NCBI GenBank assembly: GCA_041672845.1
Contig: JBAYYV010000003.1
Location: forward strand, 186,001-250,000
DNA length: 64,000 nucleotides
Reading direction: 5' to 3'
From: JBAYDV01 sp041672845
Lineage (GTDB): Bacteria > Bacteroidota > Bacteroidia > Bacteroidales > UBA932
How positions within the stretch are numbered: position 1 is the first letter of the stretch; each line of letters begins with the position of its first letter. The translations under genes were made by a program, and so were the position numbers. The notes under the pieces were generated by a model, which saw nothing but the letters and a program-made list of their open reading frames with translations, was not told the DNA's origin and did no database searches. Positions 44,235 to 52,580 of this stretch are shown here, one piece after another.

Positions 44235-45401
44235 ATGAAAATAGCTATTTTAGGTGCAAGTAAACCCCATTTACCTCTTTATTTAAAAGCTAAGGAAATG
44301 GGACTTGAGATATATTGTATAGCTTGGGCTAAAAATGCTTATTGCCGAGATTATGCTGATCATTACTGTGATATATCTATTGTAGATAAAGAAGCTGTGA
44401 CGGAATTATGTAAGAGAGAAAAAATAGATGGGATAGTGGCTAATGCTTTAGAACCTGCTGTTCTTACTTTAGCTTATGTGTCTAGGCAATGTGGATTTAA
44501 TGGTATTTCGTATAAAGCTGCTTTAAAAGCTATTAATAAAAAAGAAATGAGACTTTGTGTTCAAAAGACAAATGCTTGTCCTCAGCCTAATTTTCATATC
44601 ATTAGTTATAGTAGGGCAGAAGATAGTATTTCCATTGGCGACGAGCTGACAAAGTATCCAGTCATTGTCAAACCCACAGATTCTTGTGCTAGTAATGGCA
44701 TAACTAAAGTTAATAATAAAGAAGAATTTGCTGCGGCTTATTCTCGTGCTATAGATGTCTCTACTAGTAAAGAGATATTGGTCGAAGAATATATAGATGG
44801 TAGAGAAGTTTCTGTTGAATCTATTTCATATCATGGTAAACATTATGTATTGACTATCACTGATAAGGAAACTTCTGGTGCTCCTTATTTCGTAGAAACA
44901 GCTCATCATCAGCCTTCTAATTTAGATGAAGATATTCAACATGAAATAAAAGTGTATGTGATAAATATTTTAAATGCTTTAGGGATAGATAATACTGCTT
45001 CTCATGCAGAGTTTAAGATAGATAAGTTTGGAAATGTGTATTTTATAGAGATAGGTGCAAGAGGTGGTGGTGATTTTATTTCATATAATTTAGTGAATTT
45101 AAGTACTGGATATGATTTTATTAAAGGAATTATAGAAGTAGCTTTGGATATTTTTAAAGTACCTACTTGTGATTCTATTGTGTACAATGGATATGTATAT
45201 AATAAAAAATTTTCTGGGGTGTATTATTTGAGTAAGGACACATTTTATATAAAGGATTTTATTGAGAAAAATAAAGATCAAGATTGGGTAATAGATTATG
45301 AAATAGAGGATAAGCCTCTTAAATCGTTGAGAAAATCACAAGATAGAACTGGATATATTATTTATTTTTCTGATCATAAAATAACTTTAGATGAAGATTA
45401 A
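44235..45401 (+). CDS. ATP-grasp ligase (third, distinct)
   Basis: ATP-grasp enzyme of 388 residues, less similar to the two others. N-terminal domain ILGASKPHLPLYLKA; central KPTDSCASNGITKV; VEEYIDGREVSVESI; and IEIGARGGGDFISY at the metal site. It resembles the carboxylate-amine ligases of peptide and carbamoyl-phosphate types. Placed after copy 2 it may add a second residue to the same substituent, giving a dipeptide-like decoration on the amino sugar; that is inference. It is followed 17 bases later by an epimerase-like SDR. Confidence 0.82.
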   Translation: MKIAILGASKPHLPLYLKAKEMGLEIYCIAWAKNAYCRDYADHYCDISIVDKEAVTELCKREKIDGIVANALEPAVLTLAYVSRQCGFNGISYKAALKAINKKEMRLCVQKTNACPQPNFHIISYSRAEDSISIGDELTKYPVIVKPTDSCASNGITKVNNKEEFAAAYSRAIDVSTSKEILVEEYIDGREVSVESISYHGKHYVLTITDKETSGAPYFVETAHHQPSNLDEDIQHEIKVYVINILNALGIDNTASHAEFKIDKFGNVYFIEIGARGGGDFISYNLVNLSTGYDFIKGIIEVALDIFKVPTCDSIVYNGYVYNKKFSGVYYLSKDTFYIKDFIEKNKDQDWVIDYEIEDKPLKSLRKSQDRTGYIIYFSDHKITLDED

Positions 45402-45418
45402 TTTAAATTAGGATAATT

Positions 45419-46444
45419 ATGACTAAAAAAACTGTGATAATTTTTGGAGCTACAGGTACTTTAGGTGCACCTATTACTTTACATCTTAATAATTTAGGAT
45501 ATAATGTAATCGCTGTAGGTCATCGTAAAAATGATAATGGTTTTTTCGCCGATTATAATATTCCATATTATTCTGTGGATGTAGCTTCTCCTAAAGATTT
45601 TGAACAGCTTCCGGATCATGATATATATGCTGTGTTGAATTTTGCTGGAGCACTTCCTGCTTCTATGAAAGGATTTGATGCAAATCTTTATATTACTTCT
45701 ATTGTTCAAGGCACTTTGAATGTACTTGAATATACTAGGAAAGTCAAAGCTGATAGAATAGTATTTCCTCAGACTTTATTTGATATAAGCTATTTATTTG
45801 GTACTAAGATTCCTATTCCTGCAAATTCATTAAGAAAAGCTCCTATGAAAGGTGATCATGCCATATATGTAATAGCAAAAAATGCTGCTGTAGATATGAT
45901 AGAGCATTATCATGCTATTTATGGTATTAATCGTTTTATTTTAAGATTATCCCGTATTTACTTATATCATCCTAATCCATATACTTATACAGATGGAAAA
46001 AAGACTCTTATTTCTGATAGATTTTTAATTTATCAAGCTCTAAAAGGTCGTGATTTAGAGATTTGGGGTGATCCTAATCGTTTACTAGAGACTGTTTGTG
46101 TTAGAGATTTCTTGCAAATAGTAGAGAAGACTTTAACTGCTAAAGTAGAAGGTGGTATTTATAATATAGGTAGTGGCGGAAGTACCATAGAAGAAAGGAT
46201 AAAAGGAATAGCTGAAGTCTTTAATCCTGTCTTTAATCCTAATAGTAAGAAATCTAAGATTATATACAGACCCGAAAAACCAAGTTCTCAGCAGTTTGTC
46301 TTGAATATTAAAAAGACAGTGGATGAATTAGGATATAAACCTTTATATGACTGGAAACAATATCTGATGGATTTCAAAAAAGAGATGACAGCCCAGCGAT
46401 TTGCAAAATTATGGGGTTATGAAAAGGATTTTTATAAAGAATAA
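45419..46444 (+). CDS. NAD-dependent epimerase/dehydratase-like (extended SDR)
   Basis: Extended SDR of 341 residues: IFGATGTLGAPI (residues 8-19) binds the nucleotide; LNFAGALP stands in the HxAA position; and YVIAKNAAVDM gives the Tyr and Lys catalytic pair. The Ser/Thr before it is in FPQTLFDIS, so a Thr takes the usual place. A NIGSGGSTIEERI region near residue 250 is typical of sugar-nucleotide epimerases. It probably changes a nucleotide sugar, perhaps the same 4-amino or 4-keto sugar. It closes the dense part of this operon; a repeat-rich gap follows. Confidence 0.8.
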   Translation: MTKKTVIIFGATGTLGAPITLHLNNLGYNVIAVGHRKNDNGFFADYNIPYYSVDVASPKDFEQLPDHDIYAVLNFAGALPASMKGFDANLYITSIVQGTLNVLEYTRKVKADRIVFPQTLFDISYLFGTKIPIPANSLRKAPMKGDHAIYVIAKNAAVDMIEHYHAIYGINRFILRLSRIYLYHPNPYTYTDGKKTLISDRFLIYQALKGRDLEIWGDPNRLLETVCVRDFLQIVEKTLTAKVEGGIYNIGSGGSTIEERIKGIAEVFNPVFNPNSKKSKIIYRPEKPSSQQFVLNIKKTVDELGYKPLYDWKQYLMDFKKEMTAQRFAKLWGYEKDFYKE

Positions 46445-46467
46445 AGAATTTATTAAAAATTATAAAA

Positions 46468-46589
46468 ATAGAAATTAGATACAGAAATAGAAATTAGATA
46501 CAGAAATAATAATTAGTTGAGATATAGAAATTAGTAGAGAAATAGTAATTAAATAGTTAAATATTAATTAGATATAGAAATAGAAAGTA
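46468..46589 (+). repeat. Short tandem repeat run before the flippase gene
   Basis: Two perfect 19-base copies of ATAGAAATTAGATACAGAA at 46468-46486 and 46487-46505, followed by degenerate copies of the GAAATTAG(A)TA(C/T)AG theme to the start codon at 46590. It replaces a normal leader. The tract could vary in length and change the spacing before the gene. Confidence 0.7.
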
Positions 46590-48041
46590 ATGTCGGATAC
46601 CTTAAAATCAAAAACTATTAATGGCCTGAAATGGAGTGCTATTGAGCGATTTTCTGCTCAAGGTGTTCAGTTTGTTATTCAGGTATTTCTTGCTAGATTA
46701 TTGTTACCTAGCGATTATGGTATTATAGCTATGCTTACTATTTTTATAGCTATTTCCCAAACTTTCGTAGATAGTGGTTTCTCTAACGCATTAATTCGCA
46801 AACTTGATAGGGATGAAGATGATTTTACTACTGCTTTTATATTTAATATATTAGTAGGATTATTTTTTTATGGAGTGTTATATTTTTGCTCACCTTTTAT
46901 AGCAGATTTTTATGATATTCCTTTATTATCTCCTATTACTAAATTTTTAGGAATAAGTGTTTTCTTTAATTCTTTATGTATAGTTCAGCAGGCTATTTTA
47001 ACTATAAAAATTGATTTCAAGACACAAACTTATGTTTCTCTTATTAGCGTTTTTATAGCGGGTATTATAGCTATTTATTTGGCTTATACTGGATTGGGTG
47101 CATGGGCATTGGCTTGGCAAGTGGTAATTGCTGCTTTCTTAAGAGCAGTGATTTTATGGATTTTGGTGAAATGGAGACCTAGGGGTAGCTTTACTAAGAA
47201 ATCATTCAAAAATTTATTTGGTTTTGGATCTAAATTATTGGCGTCAGGCTTAATAAATACTATTTTCAATAATATTTATCTTATAGTTATTGGGAAAGTT
47301 TATAGTAGTAAATTATTAGGTTATTATTCTAAGGCTAGCGAATTTTCTAAGTATCCTGCGTCTTCTATAACTAGTATTATTCAGAGGGTTACTTATCCTG
47401 TGTTAAGTGAGATGCAGAATGATAATGAGAAATTAAGAGTTAATTATAGGAAAATTCTTCGTCTTTCTGTGTTTATTATGTTTCCTATCATGGTAGGAAT
47501 TTCAGCTATTGCGGATCCGATAATTCGGCTATTGCTGACTGATAAGTGGGCTTTTAGTATTCCGCTTTTACAAATATTATGTTTTGCTCTTATGTTTTAT
47601 CCTATTCATGCTATTAACTTGAATTTACTTCAGGTGAAGGGAAGATCTGATTTGTTTTTAAGACTAGAAATTATCAAGAAGGTCTTATTGACTGTAATTT
47701 TGATTATTACATTACCTATGGGTGTAAAAGCTTTATGTATAGGGCAGGTGATTAATTCTATAATATGTCTCATTATCAATACACATTATACTAGTAAACT
47801 TATTAATGTAGGGTTCATTAAACAAATGAAAGATGTTTTGCCTACGTTGCTGATATGTCTAGTGATGTTTGGAGCTATTTATTTAGTTAATATCTTTATT
47901 GATAGTACAGCCATATTGCATGTTAATATCTGGAAACTGGTAATAGATATAATATTTGGAGCTCTTATATTCGTCGGTCTTTCATATCTAAGAAATGCTA
48001 AGGAATTAAAGGATATAATTAATATCATAAAGTTTAAATAA
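46590..48041 (+). CDS. WzxC-like flippase (copy 2)
   Basis: Membrane transporter of 483 residues, a close paralogue of the flippase at 24421; both share NGLKWSAIERFSAQGVQF and the SDYGIIAML and SKLLASGL blocks. It has about twelve to fourteen hydrophobic segments. It would flip a lipid-linked repeat unit. Differences concentrate in the last 60 residues and the N-terminal four residues. The paralogue pair supports the idea that regions 1 and 3 are partial duplicates. It is preceded by a repeat run and followed by a 124-base gap. Confidence 0.85.
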   Translation: MSDTLKSKTINGLKWSAIERFSAQGVQFVIQVFLARLLLPSDYGIIAMLTIFIAISQTFVDSGFSNALIRKLDRDEDDFTTAFIFNILVGLFFYGVLYFCSPFIADFYDIPLLSPITKFLGISVFFNSLCIVQQAILTIKIDFKTQTYVSLISVFIAGIIAIYLAYTGLGAWALAWQVVIAAFLRAVILWILVKWRPRGSFTKKSFKNLFGFGSKLLASGLINTIFNNIYLIVIGKVYSSKLLGYYSKASEFSKYPASSITSIIQRVTYPVLSEMQNDNEKLRVNYRKILRLSVFIMFPIMVGISAIADPIIRLLLTDKWAFSIPLLQILCFALMFYPIHAINLNLLQVKGRSDLFLRLEIIKKVLLTVILIITLPMGVKALCIGQVINSIICLIINTHYTSKLINVGFIKQMKDVLPTLLICLVMFGAIYLVNIFIDSTAILHVNIWKLVIDIIFGALIFVGLSYLRNAKELKDIINIIKFK

Positions 48042-48165
48042 AAAATATTTATAAAGTAATTGTATTTACATTTACTATATTTTTAATAAATACATGAAAT
48101 GATTATGTGTTTACGTGCGTTTTCATTTTTTTTTATAACTTTAAAAGAATTAAAAAAATTAGACT

Positions 48166-49338
48166 ATGAAAATTTGTTTTTATGCGGATACTATATTTAG
48201 TTACGGTGGTGTTCAGCGAGTTTTGTCTAATATAGCCATAGCATTATCTAAAAAATATGATATTACTATCCTCACATTGGAAGATATAAAAGCAAAGGAT
48301 TTGTCTATGTATGGACTTAAAAATTCTTCTTTGCGTTTTTACTTTTTGAAATATAAAGGATTGAAAATATGGGAATGGTTTCCATGTAAAACTTATGGTT
48401 TTCTGTATAAAAAAATCCTTCCTAAAAATGCACTTACGTCAAAATTATATGGATATAGTTCTTTTCCTTTATCTAGAAGGAAAAAATTAATAAAATTTAT
48501 TAACGAAGAAAATTTTGATGTGGTTATAGGAGTACATGCATTCCTTTCTCTTCACTTGGCAAGCATAAGAAATCAAATAAAATCAAAAACAATAGGCTGG
48601 ATGCATACTTCTTATGATGCCTTTTTTAATACTCCTAATTTTTATTTATGGGGACAAAAAGAAAGATTCTCTTATGAAATGAAGCGGCTTGATAAAATAG
48701 TGGTATTAACCAAAAATGACAAGGATTTGTTAGATGAAAATTTAGGAATAAAATCAGAGGTTATTTATAATCCATTAACTTTAATACCTATAGGGAAAGG
48801 GTCTCCTGAAAATAAAAAATTTCTGGCAGTAGGACGGCTTATTTATCTCACTAAGGGATTCGATATTTTAATAAAGGCTTTTAATGTTTTTTCGAAACAA
48901 AATAAAGAATGGACTCTTGATATAGTCGGGGAAGGTCCTGATGAGACTTTTTTAAAACAGTTAATTAAAGACTATAATTTGGGGAAACGTATTATTATAC
49001 ATCCTTTTTCTAATAATGTGCAAAAATATTATGCTTCTGCTAGTATTTATATATTAAGTTCAAGATGGGAAGGATTTGGTCTTGTCCTGTTAGAAGCTAT
49101 GGCACATAATCTGCCTATTATAGCATCAAAAATTCCAGTAACTTGTGAGATTTTAAATAAAAGCGGAGCTAATGTTTTTTTTGAAAGTGAAAATTTTAAT
49201 GATTTAGCTAAAAAAATGATTAAAATGGTTAATTCAGATAATTTAAAAGAAATGGGAGAAAAAGCCTATTCTTACTCTCAAAAATTTGATATATCCTATA
49301 TTATTAAAAAATGGGAAAAATTACTTTCTAATCTATAA
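48166..49338 (+). CDS. Family 4 glycosyltransferase
   Basis: GT-B fold glycosyltransferase of 390 residues. The N-terminal GGVQRVLSNIAIAL binds acceptor lipid or polyprenyl-linked sugar; the C-terminal nucleotide-sugar site contains VGRLIYLTKGFDILI and the EX7E motif in SRWEGFGLVLLEAMA. Retaining mechanism is expected from the family. Donor unknown. It starts a new run after a 124-base gap without clear promoter match; the flippase gene at 49365 follows 26 bases later. Confidence 0.9.
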   Translation: MKICFYADTIFSYGGVQRVLSNIAIALSKKYDITILTLEDIKAKDLSMYGLKNSSLRFYFLKYKGLKIWEWFPCKTYGFLYKKILPKNALTSKLYGYSSFPLSRRKKLIKFINEENFDVVIGVHAFLSLHLASIRNQIKSKTIGWMHTSYDAFFNTPNFYLWGQKERFSYEMKRLDKIVVLTKNDKDLLDENLGIKSEVIYNPLTLIPIGKGSPENKKFLAVGRLIYLTKGFDILIKAFNVFSKQNKEWTLDIVGEGPDETFLKQLIKDYNLGKRIIIHPFSNNVQKYYASASIYILSSRWEGFGLVLLEAMAHNLPIIASKIPVTCEILNKSGANVFFESENFNDLAKKMIKMVNSDNLKEMGEKAYSYSQKFDISYIIKKWEKLLSNL

Positions 49339-49364
49339 TTTTTAAATGAAACCAAAAAAATAAT

Positions 49365-50828
49365 ATGGTATCAGTCAAGAAACAATTAATATCGGGAATA
49401 ACATATACTGCCATTGCCAAATATTCTGGAATTGTAATTTCTCTAGTAGTGACAGCTATATTAGCAAGGCTTATTAGTCCTAGTGACTTTGGTATTATAG
49501 CCATTGCTATGGTAATTATCAGTTTTTTTGGTGTATTTAGTGATCTAGGGATTTCTCCAGCTATTATTCAAAACAAAGATTTGTCAAAAAAGGAACTGTC
49601 TGATATTTTTTCGTTTACATTATGGATAGGAATTTTTATTTCGATTTTATTTTTTCTCTTATCAGGATTAATAGCAAAATATTATGATTCAAAAATTTTA
49701 CGTTCCATCTGCCAGCTTTTATCTGTAAATTTATTGGCTAATACTTTGAATATTGTGCCAAATGCTCTTTTAATGAAAAATAAAGAATTTAAATTTATCG
49801 CTATAAGAACATTAATGATACAATTTCTTGCTGGAATCATTTCAGTAATAGCAGCATTAAATGGAGCAGGTCTGTATGCACTATTAATTAATCCTATTTT
49901 TTCGAGTATTACAGTTTCCATTGTCAGTTATTGTAAATATCCTCAGAAATTAAAAATAACATTGGGCTTTCATTCTATTAGTAAAATATTCACTTTTTCT
50001 TTTTATCAGTTTTGGTTTAATATTGTTAATTTTTTTAGCAGAAATCTAGATAAACTGCTTATCGGAAAATATATGGGGATGACTCCTCTAGGATACTATG
50101 AAAAGTCCTATCGTCTTATGATGCTTCCACTTCAGAATATTACATTTGTTATTACTCCTGTAATGCATCCTGTTCTTTCTCAATTTCAAAATGATCTTAA
50201 ACACTTATCTTGGTCTTATCTTAGAATAGTAAAACTTCTTGCATTTGTAGGAATGGCACTTTCTGTTTTTCTATGTTTCTCTTCGAGAGAAATCGTTTTA
50301 ATAGTTTTTGGACCTCAATGGTTGAAATCAGTTTCTGTCTTCCAGATTTTATCCATTACCGTAGGAATGCAAATTATTTTGTCTACATCTGGTTCTATTT
50401 TTCAAGCGGCTAATAATACAAAACATATGTTTATCTCTGGCTGTTCTTCAGCAGTTCTTATGGTTTCAGGAATTTTATGTGGAATTTTTATTTTTAAAAC
50501 TCTAGAAGCAGTAGCCTGGGGAATTAGCATCGCTATCTTTTTAACTTTTATTCAAGCATTTTTTATAATGTATAAATTTACTTTTAAATTGAGTATTATT
50601 CCATTTCTTAAGCAATTTATATCTCCTTTAATTCTAAGTGCTATTTTAATCCTTTTATTTTCAATTCTTTCCTTGTTTGTTAATAACATGAATATAATTT
50701 TTAGTTTTATTTTAAAAGGTATTCTTTTTGTCACAGTAAGCCTTTTGTATATTCAGTATACCCATGTTTATGATATTAAGAAAGCTATTATTACATTAAA
50801 AGAAAAGTATTTATCTTCAAAAAATTAA
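49365..50828 (+). CDS. WzxC-like lipopolysaccharide biosynthesis flippase (fourth)
   Basis: Polysaccharide transporter of 487 residues with about fourteen membrane segments. It opens with LISGITYTAIAKYSGIVISL and contains ARLISPSDFGIIAIAMVIISF and LDKLLIGKYMG, which are classic WzxC/TuaB features. It is distinct from the two paralogues at 24421 and 46590 and from the flippase at 4076. It is paired with the GT4 gene upstream. With three other flippases in the window, this one probably serves a different glycan. Confidence 0.85.
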   Translation: MVSVKKQLISGITYTAIAKYSGIVISLVVTAILARLISPSDFGIIAIAMVIISFFGVFSDLGISPAIIQNKDLSKKELSDIFSFTLWIGIFISILFFLLSGLIAKYYDSKILRSICQLLSVNLLANTLNIVPNALLMKNKEFKFIAIRTLMIQFLAGIISVIAALNGAGLYALLINPIFSSITVSIVSYCKYPQKLKITLGFHSISKIFTFSFYQFWFNIVNFFSRNLDKLLIGKYMGMTPLGYYEKSYRLMMLPLQNITFVITPVMHPVLSQFQNDLKHLSWSYLRIVKLLAFVGMALSVFLCFSSREIVLIVFGPQWLKSVSVFQILSITVGMQIILSTSGSIFQAANNTKHMFISGCSSAVLMVSGILCGIFIFKTLEAVAWGISIAIFLTFIQAFFIMYKFTFKLSIIPFLKQFISPLILSAILILLFSILSLFVNNMNIIFSFILKGILFVTVSLLYIQYTHVYDIKKAIITLKEKYLSSKN

Positions 50829-50950
50829 ATAAAAAACACTAAATTTTAAAAATAGAAAGTCTATGATTAAAATTTTAGACTACAATATATAGTTTATATG
50901 ATGTTTACCACATAATTATATACTGTTCTATAATATACAATTTGGGAGTA

Positions 50951-51574
50951 TTATAAATGTGATTTTATCCATTTTTGTAAAGTGAAATCGTAATATTTGA
51001 TAATATGAGCTGGATTCCCTACACAAATGGAATATGGAGGAATCTTTTTTGTTACAATACTTCCTGCTCCTATTACACTATGCTTACCTATAATTACACC
51101 TGGAAGAATAACAGCATTAGCTCCTATCCAAACATCATTTTCAATATTAATAGGGTTAATATTTATTCCTTGTTGGTCAATATTCTTTTCTATATCTGAA
51201 AAATTGTGGTTTAACGCTGTGATAGTAACGTTTTGAGCAATACTTACATGGTTCCCTATAGTAACAGGACCGATAATTGTATTTCCTATACCTATTAGTG
51301 AATAATCTCCGATGTGTATATCTCCTACCGCATTATTCAGACAAGAAAAACTTTCGACTACAGAATAACGTCCAAGAGAAAAACGATTGAATGGGGGAAG
51401 ATCTTTACGTACACTTCGATAAATAACAGAACCTTTGCCTTTTTTCAGATAAATAAATGAAAAAATACGTATCCACCAATTTGGCCGAGTTTTTACGGGA
51501 TTCATAATGAATCGATATAGAATCTTTTTTAATAAGGGATGTTGATTAATTTTTCTTTTTGAAATGAGATTCAT
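50951..51574 (-). CDS. Hexapeptide acetyltransferase (colanic acid type)
   Basis: Left-handed beta-helix acetyltransferase of 207 residues. A basic, hydrophobic N-terminal part precedes the hexapeptide repeats (about residues 85-190), with the NHSFSD-like loop NHNFSDIEKN carrying the catalytic His, and NPAHIIKYY at the end. It acetylates a sugar of a surface polysaccharide. It is the only minus-strand gene in region 3 and has its own promoter element upstream, so it is regulated apart from the operon. Confidence 0.85.
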   Translation of the reverse strand: MNLISKRKINQHPLLKKILYRFIMNPVKTRPNWWIRIFSFIYLKKGKGSVIYRSVRKDLPPFNRFSLGRYSVVESFSCLNNAVGDIHIGDYSLIGIGNTIIGPVTIGNHVSIAQNVTITALNHNFSDIEKNIDQQGININPINIENDVWIGANAVILPGVIIGKHSVIGAGSIVTKKIPPYSICVGNPAHIIKYYDFTLQKWIKSHL

Positions 51575-51634
51575 TTTGTATTTTTTTAAAGTATAGGATT
51601 GTTTTTAATATTTTATTATTATAATTTTATTTAT

Positions 51635-51642
51635 CAAAGATA
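51635..51642 (-). promoter_or_regulatory. -7 promoter element for the acetyltransferase gene
   Basis: Minus strand reads TATCTTTG, matching TAnnTTTG, 60 bases before the start at 51574. A TTG on the same strand at 51665-51667 could be the -33 box, 22 bases upstream. The gap 51575-51923 otherwise holds AT-rich sequence with a repeated TTATCAGAAATAA and no gene that I can see. Confidence 0.5.
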
Positions 51643-51876
51643 AAGAGTTATCAGAAATAAAAAACAATTATCAGAAATAATATTTTTGTTTTAATTCATT
51701 AAATATATGGATTTAAGTAGATTCTTAAATTATTAAAAATATATCTACTTTAATGGGAAAGTAATACTATTATCTAATTAATTATTATTTGTAATTATTT
51801 TTTTTATAACTAACTTTAAAAAAATTCTAAACGTGCATATATTAGTAATAATTTTTAATACTGATACTTGTAATAT

Positions 51877-51884
51877 TATATTTG
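51877..51884 (+). promoter_or_regulatory. -7 promoter element for the methyltransferase gene
   Basis: TATATTTG, a full match, 39 bases before the start codon at 51924. Confidence 0.55.
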
Positions 51885-51923
51885 CGGCATTTTTTTATTT
51901 GACTTTATCACTAAAAAACTTGT

Positions 51924-52565
51924 ATGAATTCTATAAAAGAAAAATTAAAAAAGACATTTGTTTATCCAACATATATTAAGATGACTTCGGGGATATATAA
52001 ATATCATGAAATTGCAAAAATCAACTCTATTCGTGGTCCTATTATAGAAAAATATATTCCCAAAGGAGGAGTAGGTGCGGAGTGTGGTGTATTTAAAGGA
52101 CATTTTTCAAGAATTTTATTAACCCGAACTGAACCTAAAGAATTACATTTAGTGGATCCTTGGTATTTTTTAGATGCAGAATGGTCATGGTCCCCTAAAA
52201 ATAAGAGTACGGTAGATGCATTACGTGATGTTTTATGGTGTTTTAAAAAAGAGATTAATAATAAAAAAGTAATTGTAGATGTTAGAGATGATTTGGATTT
52301 ATTAAAGGATTGCCCGGATGGTTATTTTGATTGGGTATATATAGATTCAAGTCATGCATATGATCATACTGTTAAAGAGTTGGTCTTACTCAAAAAGAAA
52401 GTTAAATCTTCTGGAATAATATGTGGAGATGATTGGCGTCCTGATATTCACCATAGGCATCATGGTGTGTATAAAGCCGTAAATGAATTTATTTCTGAAA
52501 ATAAATATCAACTAATTTATGCTAATGATCAGAATTTGCAATGGTTTATAAAAAAAATATGCTAA
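51924..52565 (+). CDS. SAM-dependent methyltransferase (TylF/Methyltransf_24-like)
   Basis: Class I methyltransferase of 213 residues. VGAECGVFKGHFSRIL is the SAM-binding glycine-rich motif (about residues 50-66); LHLVDPW gives the acidic ribose ligand; FDWVYIDSSHAYDHTVKEL and GIICGDDW carry the metal and catalytic Asp and His residues of the TylF/CmcI/cephalosporin type. It probably O-methylates a sugar or another small hydroxylated compound, with a divalent metal. It ends region 3 and converges with the fusion gene on the minus strand, 15 bases apart. Confidence 0.85.
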   Translation: MNSIKEKLKKTFVYPTYIKMTSGIYKYHEIAKINSIRGPIIEKYIPKGGVGAECGVFKGHFSRILLTRTEPKELHLVDPWYFLDAEWSWSPKNKSTVDALRDVLWCFKKEINNKKVIVDVRDDLDLLKDCPDGYFDWVYIDSSHAYDHTVKELVLLKKKVKSSGIICGDDWRPDIHHRHHGVYKAVNEFISENKYQLIYANDQNLQWFIKKIC

Positions 52566-52580
52566 TAAGATAGTTCATAT

